The notes: generated by a model from the letters alone, not told the origin. DNA of 17,149 nt from RH2-MAG17b sp035945515 (GCA_035945515.1 DASZAE010000461.1:1-17149); one strand, 5' to 3'; shown: positions 1 to 7,179, numbered from the stretch's first letter. Made by a program: numbers and translations.

Positions 1-70
1 GGCAACATGCGCACGGCCAATCTCCGCGAGAGTGCACCATTAAACCGCCAGAAGACATTGCGTAATCCAT
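1..70 (-). CDS. N-terminal fragment of an unrecognised protein, cut by the window edge
   Basis: On the minus strand an ATG at 70-68 opens a frame with no stop for 23 codons up to the window edge. The peptide begins MDYAMSSGGLMVHSRGDW and runs on into a CACC stretch. A strong Shine-Dalgarno sequence (GGGAGG, plus-strand 77-82) lies 6 nt upstream of the ATG, which is the main reason to call a gene in so short an open frame. A sigma70-like minus-strand promoter lies about 170 bp further upstream (241-268). The visible peptide has no clear signal sequence and I do not recognise its family. The call rests on the start context and on the lack of any other gene in the first 485 bases. Confidence 0.5.
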   Translation of the reverse strand, partial: MDYAMSSGGLMVHSRGDWPCACC

Positions 71-82
71 CTTAAACCTCCC

Positions 83-485
83 GTTTCACAGATTTTCGTG
101 CAATCGAGAGTCCGCTTGCTTCAATCGTTCGTTCGGCGTGCATCGGTGCGTGTTGCTCAACTTGAAAACGACCCTGGAGATCAATTTTTGAAATACCCGG
201 CTGCATGGTCTCCATTTGATAACATCTTAACTACTTATGTATTAAACCAGTGTTGACCACTTTGTCAAGAGAAAAATGCGATATTTTTAATTTTTTTCGA
301 TAATATTTTTCTATGATGCGGAGATGATTATAAATCAATGGGTTTAGCGATAAATCGAAAGGACCATAAGGGGTTTATCCACGCTGCTTCAAAGCGCGGG
401 ACTTTTGGAGTAATCTTTAGTTATCAATGAGTTAGGTGATTAAATCTTAACCTGGAAGAAAACGAGCGACATTTCGGGACCCGCT
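83..485. other. Gene-free AT-rich intergenic stretch
   Basis: No supportable coding region is seen here. The stretch is much richer in A and T than its surroundings, with runs of T and A around 283-310. It holds the minus-strand promoter at 241-268 and one near-match to a DnaA box (TTATCCACG, 375-383). No hairpin followed by a T-run is visible that would end the glycosyltransferase transcript arriving from the right. Confidence 0.5.
241..268 (-). promoter_or_regulatory. Sigma70-like promoter with overlapping operator-like palindrome
   Basis: On the minus strand TTGACA (263-268) is followed after 16 nt by TTTAAT (241-246, five of six matches to TATAAT). It points left toward the partial gene at the window edge and would leave a 5' leader of about 160 nt. 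An inverted repeat, TTGAC-N6-GTCAA (253-268), covers the -35 box and could be a repressor or activator site. Promoter and operator are inferred from sequence alone. Confidence 0.4.
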
Positions 486-1682
486 TCAGCCCTTCATCAC
501 GAGTTCGTAGGCTTTCAAAAGCTGCTCCTTTTCCGTAGCCCAGTTCAAAGTGGTTTCAATACGCCCCCGCCCCGCCTGTCCCAATTTCTCCCGCAACGCA
601 TCCGAGTTCAGCAGCGTCAAGATTTGCGCGGCAAAATCAGCGGGATCATTCGAACGGGCGTACAGCGCGGCGCCGCCCGCCGAGCGGCGGCCCTCAGTGA
701 GATCAAACATGACCACAGGCCGTCCAAACGCCATATATTCGAGCACCTTGTTCATAGTCGATTGATCGTTCATGGGATTTTTAGGGTCGGGCGCGACGCA
801 GACATCCGCCGTCGAGAGGGTGGTTGCAAGATCGGCATCGGTAACGCGCCCTGTAAAACGCACCACGGAATCCAGGCCCATCTCATGCGCGAGTTTAGTG
901 AGATGAGGCAACTCTGGTCCGCCGCCCATCAGCACGCAGCCAACCTCATCCGGTCCGCGCTTCGCAACCACTAAACGCAAGGCTTCAAGCAGCAAATCCA
1001 GACCCTCTTGCGCTCCCATGACCCCGAGATAAGCAATCAGAAACTTCTTGCCTTGCTTTAACGCCGGATCAGGCGGCTTGGTAAACAACAACGCGGGGTC
1101 GGGCGCGCTGCGCACCACAAACACGCGCTCCGACTTCATCCCGCCGCGCTTGAGGGCCACCGCCCGATACGATTCGTTGGTCGCAATCGAGACATCCGCC
1201 GCGCGGTAAGTCATTCGCTCCGCCAGGCAGACGAGGCGGTACAGAAGACCGCTTCTCTTTCCAAACTTCGCCTCAAAAAGCTCGGGATTCAAGTCGTGAT
1301 GGTCGAAGAGAAACTTGACTCCGAAAAGCTTGAAAAAAAGAGCCACAAGAAAGATCGTGTCCGGCGGATTGCAAGCCTGAATGATGCGAAACCGCGTCCG
1401 ATGATAAACTTTCACCGCGAGTATAAATTGAGCGGCCAGCGCCCACGTGTATTCCACGAGATATCCAAGAGGGCCGCGCGCTTCATGCAGTGGGTAGCGA
1501 TAGATTTCGATCCCCTCGAGTTTCTCGTAAGCCAGCGTAAATTCGCCTCGCTTGGGGCAAATGACCGAGACGCGATATCCCGCGTCGCGCAGCGCGCGCG
1601 ATTCCTGCCACACGCGCCGGTCCATAGGCGCCGGCAGATTCTCGATAATAATGCAGACTGCGGGTGGACTAGGTGAATTCAT
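486..1682 (-). CDS. Glycosyltransferase family 4 (GT-B fold)
   Basis: Predicted 398-aa retaining glycosyltransferase that moves a sugar from a nucleotide-sugar donor, most likely in exopolysaccharide, capsule or O-antigen synthesis at the inner face of the membrane. The N-terminal Rossmann-like half carries the family-typical ENLPAPMDRRVWQES opening and HHDLNPE at about residues 128-134. The C-terminal donor-binding half has YLGVMGAQEG (about 218-227) and the motif NDQSTMNKVLEYMAFGRPVV, whose Glu near residue 315 is the usual second Glu of the GT4 E-x7-E region. The start was placed at the ATG at 1682 because an upstream in-frame codon at 1730 would force translation through a degenerate repeat (1700-1733). 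The SD is weak. The gene lies downstream of asnB on the same strand, separated by a repeat. The exact sugar is not predictable. Confidence 0.88.
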   Translation of the reverse strand: MNSPSPPAVCIIIENLPAPMDRRVWQESRALRDAGYRVSVICPKRGEFTLAYEKLEGIEIYRYPLHEARGPLGYLVEYTWALAAQFILAVKVYHRTRFRIIQACNPPDTIFLVALFFKLFGVKFLFDHHDLNPELFEAKFGKRSGLLYRLVCLAERMTYRAADVSIATNESYRAVALKRGGMKSERVFVVRSAPDPALLFTKPPDPALKQGKKFLIAYLGVMGAQEGLDLLLEALRLVVAKRGPDEVGCVLMGGGPELPHLTKLAHEMGLDSVVRFTGRVTDADLATTLSTADVCVAPDPKNPMNDQSTMNKVLEYMAFGRPVVMFDLTEGRRSAGGAALYARSNDPADFAAQILTLLNSDALREKLGQAGRGRIETTLNWATEKEQLLKAYELVMKG

Positions 1683-1699
1683 CGGGTTTTCTGAATGAC

Positions 1700-1737
1700 G
1701 TAGCAGTGGCCTCTGGCAGGCTTGGGCCACCGCTTTT
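1700..1737. repeat. Degenerate copy of the GTAGCGGCGGCC hairpin repeat
   Basis: GTAGCAGTGGCCTCTGG followed by GGGCCACCGCTTTTT forms an imperfect stem (AGC.GTGGCC with GGCCAC.GCT). It resembles a decayed half-size member of the repeat family described at 1781-1846. The T-run follows the stem on the plus strand, while the neighbouring genes run on the minus strand, so it does not read as their terminator. Confidence 0.5.
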
Positions 1738-1780
1738 TATTTAATATACAGTGCGCCGTAAGTTAACGACGGTCATTAGC

Positions 1781-1846
1781 TGTAGCGGCGGCCTCTGGCC
1801 GCCGGTCTTTACCATTAAAACCCGGCGGCCAGAGGCCGCCGCTACA
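1781..1846 (+). repeat. Hairpin repeat copy A (66 bp), forward orientation
   Basis: Two perfect 25-bp inverted arms (1781-1805 and 1822-1846), each beginning or ending in TGTAGCGGCGG or its complement, enclose the short loop TCTTTACCATTAAAAC. Related copies lie at 7258-7323, 8386-8460, 13268-13343 and 16972-17039. The loop word TCTTTA..ATTAAAA sets the orientation. The left flank CGACGGTCATTAGC is shared with the copy at 13268. The asnB stop codon (TAG, minus strand, 1842-1844) lies inside the right arm. Confidence 0.9.
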
Positions 1847-3686
1847 ACCATAGCCAAAGCTCAAAATTCAGCAGCGCCCATAACTGCTTGTGCCGGTCGC
1901 GGGCGCCCGAAATATGCTCCTGAACAAGCCTCTCCACGGTCTTCGGATTGAAATAGCCGCGCGATTTGGCCTGCGGCGAAAGCAGCAAGTCGGACAGCAT
2001 AGGCTTAAGCGCATGGCGAAACCACGGCGCGACGGGAACAGTAAAACCCACCTTGCGACGTTTGAGTGTTTCCGCAGAAAGATGATTTTTCATCATGCGC
2101 CGGAAAAACTCTTTGGTCTTGAAGCCGCGTACTAGCATTGAATCGGGGATCTTCGCCGCCAGTTCCACCAGCTTATGATCGAGGAAGGGCACGCGCTCTT
2201 CAAGCGACGCCGCCATCGTCATCTGGTCGCCGCGCAGCAGCAGATTGTCCGGCAGCCAGACCTTCAAATCCGCATAGAGCATCCGCTTGAGCGGCGTGCG
2301 GGCCTTATTGAAATAGCCTGCAAACACTTTGGCCGGGTGCGCCGGGTCGATCTGTTGCAGAAAATCGCGGCTGAAAAGCGATGCGCGCTCGCGGCCGGAA
2401 AACGATCCGAACCAGGTTGCAAGGCGCTCCGCTTCATCCCCGACGGATAGCGCCTCCAGCGCAAGCTGGCCCCGGCGCAAGCGATAGGGAAGTGATTGAA
2501 GCATTCCCTGCGTGATCGCGCGAGGGATCATGGAGACAATTCCGGCGAGCCTATCCGCGGCGTACTTCGAATAGCCTGCAAACACTTCGTCACCACCTTC
2601 GCCTGCCAGCACCACTTTCACGCTGCGAGCGGCAAGCTGGGCGAGGCGATAGAGAGCCACGTCAGTCGGCTCGGCCACCGGCTCGGCTCGCAGAGCGATC
2701 AGGCGGGGCAAATCGTCCGCCACGTCGGCGGGATGAATGACGATCTCTTCGTGACCTGCTGAATAACGCCCGGCCACGCGGCGGGCGTAGGGCAGTTCGC
2801 TGTAGCCCGGCTCCGCGAAGCCCGCCGAGAACGTGCGCAATGGACGCGCGCCTAGCTCCGCCATCAGCGCCACCAGCGTGCTTGAATCTGTGCCTCCGCT
2901 CAAAAATGCGCCCAGCGGGACATCCGCAATCAGCCGCAAGCGCACCGATTCGCGCAGACAGGCCAATGCCTCCTGCGCCAAGTCGTCTTCAGTTCCTTTG
3001 TATTCGTCCGCCACCGGAACGTCCCAATACGCTTGCGCGCGGACGCCCTCACGATCAGCAAGCAGATAATGCCCCGGAAGCAGCTTATGCACGTCGCGGA
3101 AGAGCGTGCGCGGTCCAGGCACGTAGCGGAGGGCGAAGAAATCGTAGATTGATTGAGGATCCGCGTCAAAGCGCGCGCTCGAAAGCTCGCCGAGCGACCG
3201 GAGTTCGGAAGCAAAGGTCATCCCCTCGCTGGAAAGCCGGTAAAACAAGGGCTTGATGCCCAGCCGGTCCCGCGCCACAAAAAGGCGGCGGCGCTTGCCG
3301 TCCCACAACGCGAAAGCGAACATGCCCCGCAACGACTCAAGGCAATCCACGCCGCGCTCTTCGTAGAGGTGCAGGATCACCTCCGTGTCCGAAACGGTGC
3401 GGAAGATGTGGCCGCGTTCGGCGAGCCAGGCATGAAGCTCGCGGTAATTGTAAATCTCGCCGTTAAACGTGATCCAAATCGATTCATCCTCGTTGGCAAT
3501 AGGCTGATGGCCGCCGGGCAAATCGATAATGCTCAGCCGCCGGTTGCCCAGAGCGAGATCGCCGTCAAGGTAGACGCCCGCGTCATCGGGTCCGCGATGA
3601 GCGATAGCGTCCGTAGCGCGCTTGAGCTTTGCGGCGTCAGGCGGCGCACCGCTCGAAAAATTGTAAATGCCGCAAATTCCGCACAT
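1842..3686 (-). CDS. asnB: Asparagine synthase, glutamine-hydrolysing
   Basis: 614-aa cytoplasmic enzyme that makes asparagine from aspartate, ATP and glutamine; family members in polysaccharide loci may amidate sugars or other acids instead. Residues 1-210 form the class II glutamine amidotransferase domain: nucleophile Cys2 (MCGICG), Arg49-Arg50 in GNRRLSIID, FNGEIYN around Asn75-Glu77 and SDTE around 99-102. Residues 240-614 form the synthetase domain with the PP-loop SGGTDSS (263-269) and EGGDE (363-367). The start is fixed because Cys2 must directly follow Met1. A weak promoter-like pair (GTGACA at 3720-3725, 18 nt, TATGCT at 3696-3701) would give a very short leader. The last codons and the stop run into repeat copy A, so the C-terminus may have been reset by the insertion. 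A GT4 gene follows on the same strand. Confidence 0.93.
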   Translation of the reverse strand: MCGICGIYNFSSGAPPDAAKLKRATDAIAHRGPDDAGVYLDGDLALGNRRLSIIDLPGGHQPIANEDESIWITFNGEIYNYRELHAWLAERGHIFRTVSDTEVILHLYEERGVDCLESLRGMFAFALWDGKRRRLFVARDRLGIKPLFYRLSSEGMTFASELRSLGELSSARFDADPQSIYDFFALRYVPGPRTLFRDVHKLLPGHYLLADREGVRAQAYWDVPVADEYKGTEDDLAQEALACLRESVRLRLIADVPLGAFLSGGTDSSTLVALMAELGARPLRTFSAGFAEPGYSELPYARRVAGRYSAGHEEIVIHPADVADDLPRLIALRAEPVAEPTDVALYRLAQLAARSVKVVLAGEGGDEVFAGYSKYAADRLAGIVSMIPRAITQGMLQSLPYRLRRGQLALEALSVGDEAERLATWFGSFSGRERASLFSRDFLQQIDPAHPAKVFAGYFNKARTPLKRMLYADLKVWLPDNLLLRGDQMTMAASLEERVPFLDHKLVELAAKIPDSMLVRGFKTKEFFRRMMKNHLSAETLKRRKVGFTVPVAPWFRHALKPMLSDLLLSPQAKSRGYFNPKTVERLVQEHISGARDRHKQLWALLNFELWLWL

Positions 3687-3809
3687 CGTCTAAGCAGCAT
3701 ACCGACAAGCCACTCGGCGTGTCACGCTGATTTCCGTCCTTTTCTAATCTTTGCGACCTGCGCGCCCTACCTCGTGTCGCTAACTCAGATGCGTGACACA
3801 TGACTGGCC

Positions 3810-3894
3810 TGTCATCTTGAGCGTAGCGAAGGATCTGCTTTTTCTTGATTTCCACGGACTCAACAGCAGATGCTTCGCTGCGCTCAGCATGACA
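3810..3894. repeat. 85-bp imperfect palindrome of the TGTCATCTTGAGCG type
   Basis: The left arm TGTCATCTTGAGCGTAGCGA, followed by AGGATCTGCT, is matched on the right by AGCAGATGCTTCGCTGCG followed by CTCAGCATGACA. About 25 bp separate the two arms. The arms are complementary with a few mismatches and one-base bulges. This is a different sequence family from the GTAGCGGCGGCC repeats. From memory, similar units are common in acidobacterial genomes; this was not checked here. Confidence 0.7.
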
Positions 3895-3990
3895 TCGGGA
3901 CAGAGGCGTGTGTCACCTGTTTGAGAAACGTAATACTAGTCCCACAGCGGGTCGATCAGGGCACTCTGAGATTTTTGAGACAAATGAGAA

Positions 3991-4006
3991 TGTTTCACGT
4001 GAAACA
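3991..4006. promoter_or_regulatory. parS: parS-type ParB binding site
   Basis: TGTTTCACGTGAAACA is a perfect 16-bp palindrome that matches the conserved bacterial chromosomal parS sequence bound by ParB (Spo0J). ParB loads on such sites, spreads, and recruits ParA and SMC for chromosome segregation. These sites usually cluster in the origin-proximal part of the chromosome. The site is intergenic, as expected when selection acts on the DNA and not on a protein. No parA or parB gene lies in the window. Confidence 0.85.
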
Positions 4007-4029
4007 TTGTCCGCCACGCGCTTTCGTAG

Positions 4030-4055
4030 CGCAGGGTTCGTTTTCTAACCCTGCG
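4030..4055. repeat. Compact inverted repeat (9-bp arms)
   Basis: CGCAGGGTT (4030-4038) and AACCCTGCG (4047-4055) are perfect inverted arms separated by 8 nt. It is the first of three hairpins that follow the parS site. No T-run follows on either strand. Confidence 0.6.
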
Positions 4056-4074
4056 GTAGTTTGCCATAGGAACA

Positions 4075-4092
4075 GCGGCAGCAAGCTGCCGC
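4075..4092. repeat. Compact inverted repeat (8-bp arms)
   Basis: GCGGCAGC-AA-GCTGCCGC is a near-perfect palindrome. It sits in a larger word, GGAACAGCGGCAG...CTGCCGCACTCC, whose ends are also nearly complementary. Confidence 0.6.
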
Positions 4093-4174
4093 ACTCCAGA
4101 AAAATTAGAAACGTTAATTCTAAAGGACCCCTTGGGTTCGTTCCGTAATTTTTTTTATGCGTCCGCCAATCAAG

Positions 4175-4222
4175 GTAGCGCCGCCGTCCCGGCGGCATTT
4201 GCCGGCAAGATGCCGGCGCTAC
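4175..4222. repeat. Variant GTAGCGCCGCC hairpin repeat
   Basis: The unit begins GTAGCGCCGCCG and ends CCGGCGCTAC, with the internal palindromes CGCCGTCCCGGCGG and TTGCCGGCAA. It has the same GTAGCG...CGCTAC ends as the main repeat family but different arms and no TCTTTA loop, so it is probably a related subfamily. Confidence 0.6.
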
Positions 4223-4290
4223 GAATGGGATAAATGGGATGGTTTTCACCTTGGGGAATCAAACGCCACAGACCTGACTACAAATCTAGC

Positions 4291-5502
4291 CTACTTAAAC
4301 TTGCCGGTGTAATTGGTGGGCGGGCTTAGTTGAGTGCCGTTGCATAGCGTGGGGTCCTGGGTGGGATCGCAGCAGGGCGGGCTATTTTCCCCATAGCCGC
4401 ACGCCCAACCGCCGTAATTGGTGATATCGTAAATGCCGGCCAGAGGAAGCGCCACCACGTTATATTGGCCGGGCGGAACGTCAATGCTGTAATTGCCGTT
4501 CGTATCCGTCAGTCCATCCGCTACTGCGTTGCCTGAAGTTGTGTCGATCACGAGCACGTGCGAGGCAAAGATGCCGCTCGCGCCTTGAGTCACTGTCCCG
4601 GCAAGGGAACCCGTATTGGACGCAAAGCTGGCGGAGGGATATAGCGAGCCGATGCCAAGAATGTCGTCCGTCGAAAGATTGCGATTGGGCACGCCGCCCG
4701 TATCGCCAAATGCAAACATGATAGCGTTGCCCAGGCCGCTATGGTCCATGCCGAGCATGTGCCCGATTTCGTGGGTGGCGATGGCCTGAAGGTCGAAATC
4801 TTTGGCTGGGGTTGGGGAAGCGGTTGAAAAATTATCCTGCGGATTAAATTCGATATCCGTGTCGACGATGCACGAAGGCAGCGGGCACGTATAGGTCGCG
4901 TTCGGATTGAGGGACCCTGGGCAACTATAGGTGTTGGGCGGCGAGCCGGCGGGACAATTTGCCCCCGCCACCGTGCAACCAAAAGACGTGGCGATGGAAG
5001 TGAACGCGATCGTGCCGGTGGAGAAATCGCTCTTGGTGGAGTCGGTGAACCCGATCACGTTCTGGCAGTCGACGCTGGGGGTGTTTTGCGGGCTACTCGG
5101 TCCCTGGCTGATTAAAATATTTGCCACCGGCTGGTTGTTCAAGCTCGCCTGCTGCCATGCGTTAAATGCTGCTTGCAGCGCCTGCACGTAGCCGCCGCCC
5201 GTTTGATCGACGTTCAACCCGGGCGTCGGGCCAAGACTCCAACTCACGGAAAAGGCGCACGGCGAACCATTATTCTGATTTCCGTTGCACCATTTTGCTG
5301 CCACTGCGCCGTTCACATCATCCTGCTCGTGATTGTAGGCGAATAAAAAGATCGCGGTGAGGGCCACAATGGCGGCAATGGCTGTGAGCGGCAGTAGGCG
5401 AGCCGCAAAACGGGATGCGGGTCGAGCGCCCGCAGTTCCATATTGCATATTGTCCGTCGTCCCTTGCCCCGCGCCCCTTGTCTTTTGTCTCGTGCCTCTC
5501 AT
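4291..5502 (-). CDS. Matrixin-like secreted zinc metalloprotease with carboxypeptidase-regulatory-like domain
   Basis: 403-aa predicted exported protease. The catalytic zinc signature HEIGHMLGMDH is present (His244, catalytic Glu245, His248, His254), followed by the Met-turn Met in GNAIMF at about 262 and an LSTDDILGIGSLYP stretch as in bacterial matrixins. A basic N-terminus and one hydrophobic segment (about 36-56) form a signal peptide or membrane anchor. A carboxypeptidase-regulatory-like beta-sandwich follows (about 298-355, GSLAGTVTQG through DTNGNYSIDVPPGQYNV), then a Cys-rich tail. The start at 5502 was chosen because AGGTGA, which contains the upstream stop codon, is a Shine-Dalgarno site 2-8 nt before the ATG. 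An ATG at 5448 is the alternative and would give a more normal signal peptide. Last gene of a three-gene operon. Substrate unknown. Confidence 0.85.
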   Translation of the reverse strand: MRGTRQKTRGAGQGTTDNMQYGTAGARPASRFAARLLPLTAIAAIVALTAIFLFAYNHEQDDVNGAVAAKWCNGNQNNGSPCAFSVSWSLGPTPGLNVDQTGGGYVQALQAAFNAWQQASLNNQPVANILISQGPSSPQNTPSVDCQNVIGFTDSTKSDFSTGTIAFTSIATSFGCTVAGANCPAGSPPNTYSCPGSLNPNATYTCPLPSCIVDTDIEFNPQDNFSTASPTPAKDFDLQAIATHEIGHMLGMDHSGLGNAIMFAFGDTGGVPNRNLSTDDILGIGSLYPSASFASNTGSLAGTVTQGASGIFASHVLVIDTTSGNAVADGLTDTNGNYSIDVPPGQYNVVALPLAGIYDITNYGGWACGYGENSPPCCDPTQDPTLCNGTQLSPPTNYTGKFK

Positions 5503-5504
5503 CT

Positions 5505-6347
5505 TCACCTCGCCACCGCCGTGAAATGCTCGCCTTGCAAACCGGACGCGCTCGCGGCGCTGTTCGTGGCGGAGATTGCCGCCCGCGCGCCGCGGATCGA
5601 GACCGCCGTCCAGTGGAGCGTCCACTTACCATCCGATTCCTGACCCCATCCATCCACCAGGCTGCCCGCCGGAATAATCAGGCGCGAACTCGGATAAACA
5701 TCCGTTGAAGCCTGCGCTTCCACTTGGATTCTCCCCACGCCCGCGAATGAAACCGAGCGAACCGTCAAGGGAATCGCAGTGCCGGAGGGAATCACGAGGG
5801 TTGCCGTGACGGCGCTCGAAACCCTTTGCTGGAATTGGTCCAAAGGCATAGTGGCGGGAGTGGCCGCGCCTGTTTCCTGCGCCTGCCGATAGGCGACTCC
5901 CCCCATTGGGTTAATCACGCGCTCCTGGCGCGTCTGCGGGTCGGTGTAAATGCGGTACGCGCCCTCGCGCATTCCGACTAGAAGAAAATGAGAAGGGTTT
6001 GATTCCGAGGGTTGCAGAAAAAGCTCGTAGCGGGCTTGCGGGTAAAAGTGCATGACGCCGGACACGGCCACGTGCAGGCGGCCGATGGTCCCGCCGAGCT
6101 GCTCCACTACCACCGTCGCGGTGGTGTTGCCCTTAACGTTCTGATCGACCGCAATCGTGGTGAGGGTAATGATCTCCGTGTGCGCTGCATTCCACTGGCT
6201 CGCTTGGCTGACCACGTGGCCCTGCAAGACGGCGCTCGATGCCTGCGTCAACTGGTCAAGGCTCAAGCGCACGAGGCTGGTTGCCAAGGCCGGAAGGGCG
6301 GCTATGCAGGTGGCAGTCAATACGAGGAGTAAGTTGCGAATTTTCAT
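5505..6347 (-). CDS. Exported protein of unknown function with a VirB10/TrbI-like C-terminal half
   Basis: 280 aa with a clear signal peptide (hydrophobic 5-22, cleavage probably after ALAT or nearby). The first half (about 24-155) has the pattern LSLDQLTQASSAVLQGHVV...VKGN...LFLQP...MREGAYRIYTDP. I know this pattern from uncharacterised proteins encoded next to bacterial matrixins but cannot name it. The second half (about 183-272) reads VIPSGTAIPLTV ... RLIIPAGSLVDG ... WTLHWTAVSIRG, which by eye resembles the VirB10/TrbI-type barrel of secretion and conjugation channels. The gene starts 1 nt after the stop of the IPT/TIG gene and its TGA lies 2 nt before the matrixin ATG, so translational coupling is likely. 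The role is inferred only as a secreted partner of the protease. Confidence 0.8.
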   Translation of the reverse strand: MKIRNLLLVLTATCIAALPALATSLVRLSLDQLTQASSAVLQGHVVSQASQWNAAHTEIITLTTIAVDQNVKGNTTATVVVEQLGGTIGRLHVAVSGVMHFYPQARYELFLQPSESNPSHFLLVGMREGAYRIYTDPQTRQERVINPMGGVAYRQAQETGAATPATMPLDQFQQRVSSAVTATLVIPSGTAIPLTVRSVSFAGVGRIQVEAQASTDVYPSSRLIIPAGSLVDGWGQESDGKWTLHWTAVSIRGARAAISATNSAASASGLQGEHFTAVAR

Positions 6348-6348
6348 T

Positions 6349-7179
6349 TTATGGTCCGGAAGAAATCACCAAAGCGCCGGGGTAAATGGAAATCTCACCG
6401 GCGGGATTGGTAACGATCAAATTGCGTGGCCCCGGAGTGGCGCCGGCGGAAACCGTGATATTGAAATTGACCGCGGGCGTGACGGGCGCCGTGGTTTGGG
6501 TGAAGTTCGCGGCCAGCGGCTGCGTGACAGTAACACCGCTACCGCTGACAACATAGTACGTTCCGGCAACCACGCCGTTGCCCACTATAAACAGATTTAA
6601 AGTCTGGCCGGGGCTGGCTGGAATATCGGCAACGCCTGCCGTGGTTTCGGTTGAGCAAACACAGCCGCCGATGGATTGAAGCTGCAGCGCGGGCGTCAGC
6701 GCGGCAACTTGAATGTTCACCCCGGAGGTTGCCGCCCCGGCAGTGACCGAGACCGCCGATGGACTGATTTGGGGGACAATGTAAAAACTCAAGGGAGTGG
6801 GCGAGTTAGAGCCGCCCGTCACCGTCACCTGAACTCCATTTGCGGAGCTGGCGGAGGCAAGCGCGTTGGCTGGAATCTGCGCTGTCAGTTGGCTGCTGCT
6901 CACCATAGTAGTCTGCTCGGCAGCGCCGTTAAACGTCACTTGATTGCCTGAAGTAAAACCGCTGCCGTTCACGGTGAGAGCGAACGCGGCGCCGTTCTGC
7001 ATGGCGACAATCGGACTGAGGGTAGTGAGCGCCACAGTGCCGCCTCCACCATTGCCACCGCCGTTGTTGCCGCCGTTACCTCCATTTGATGACGATCCGC
7101 CGCCTCCCCCGCCACATTGGAAGACAAAAGCTGCCAGAACGATGCACAACACCAGGAGAATGCGCTTTCCCATCTTCAT
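6349..7179 (-). CDS. IPT/TIG-domain cell-surface lipoprotein
   Basis: 276 aa. A signal sequence (MKMGKRILLVLCIVLAAF) ends at Cys22 in VFQC followed by a Gly/Ser/Asn-rich linker (about 23-49), which suggests lipidation, although Q before C is not a perfect lipobox. Residues 51-138 form an immunoglobulin-like IPT/TIG domain (LTVNGSGFTSGNQVTFNG). The remainder holds another beta-rich region ending in TPGPRNLIVTNPAGE, a second IPT/TIG-like edge. A CVC pair lies near residue 170. GGGGAG lies about 9 nt before the ATG at 7179, so that start is preferred over the second ATG at 7173. First gene of the operon with the VirB10-like and matrixin genes. Such proteins generally bind polymers or partner proteins outside the cell; no specific ligand is visible. 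Confidence 0.8.
   Translation of the reverse strand: MKMGKRILLVLCIVLAAFVFQCGGGGGGSSSNGGNGGNNGGGNGGGGTVALTTLSPIVAMQNGAAFALTVNGSGFTSGNQVTFNGAAEQTTMVSSSQLTAQIPANALASASSANGVQVTVTGGSNSPTPLSFYIVPQISPSAVSVTAGAATSGVNIQVAALTPALQLQSIGGCVCSTETTAGVADIPASPGQTLNLFIVGNGVVAGTYYVVSGSGVTVTQPLAANFTQTTAPVTPAVNFNITVSAGATPGPRNLIVTNPAGEISIYPGALVISSGP

Larger units (their letters stand above)
3687..4290. other. Gene-free intergenic region rich in palindromes
   Basis: No supportable gene lies in these 604 bases; short open frames are overlapped by inverted repeats. The region holds a long imperfect palindrome (3810-3894), a parS-type site (3991-4006), three compact hairpins (4030-4055, 4075-4092, 4175-4222) and a run of T (about 4149-4156). 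No clear promoter or terminator for the flanking minus-strand genes was seen apart from a weak candidate just before asnB. Confidence 0.6.

Noticed and set aside
375..383. DnaA-box-like TTATCCACG in an AT-rich stretch, suggesting a replication origin
   Set aside because: Only one near-match was found; other candidates match six of nine or fewer, and dnaA, dnaN or other origin-linked genes are absent from the window.
1296..1676. Plus-strand open frame opposite the glycosyltransferase, and many similar frames opposite other genes
   Set aside because: These are antisense shadows of clearly coding frames in GC-rich DNA and show no ribosome site or family motif.
1683..1730. N-terminal extension of the glycosyltransferase from an upstream in-frame start
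   Set aside because: The extra 16 residues are encoded by the degenerate hairpin repeat and precede a typical GT4 N-terminus; no ribosome site supports the longer form.
1700..1737. Stem followed by five T residues as a terminator
   Set aside because: The T-run follows on the plus strand, but both neighbouring genes run on the minus strand, and the stem is imperfect; it is better read as a decayed repeat.
3870..4148. Plus-strand open frame of 92 codons across the parS site
   Set aside because: It runs through a palindrome, the parS site and other hairpins, has no ribosome site, and its residues over the parS site are just the translation of the palindrome.
5503..5625. Longer N-terminus for the matrixin protease
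   Set aside because: It would overlap the upstream gene by 120 bp in another frame and give an Arg-rich extension before the export signal.
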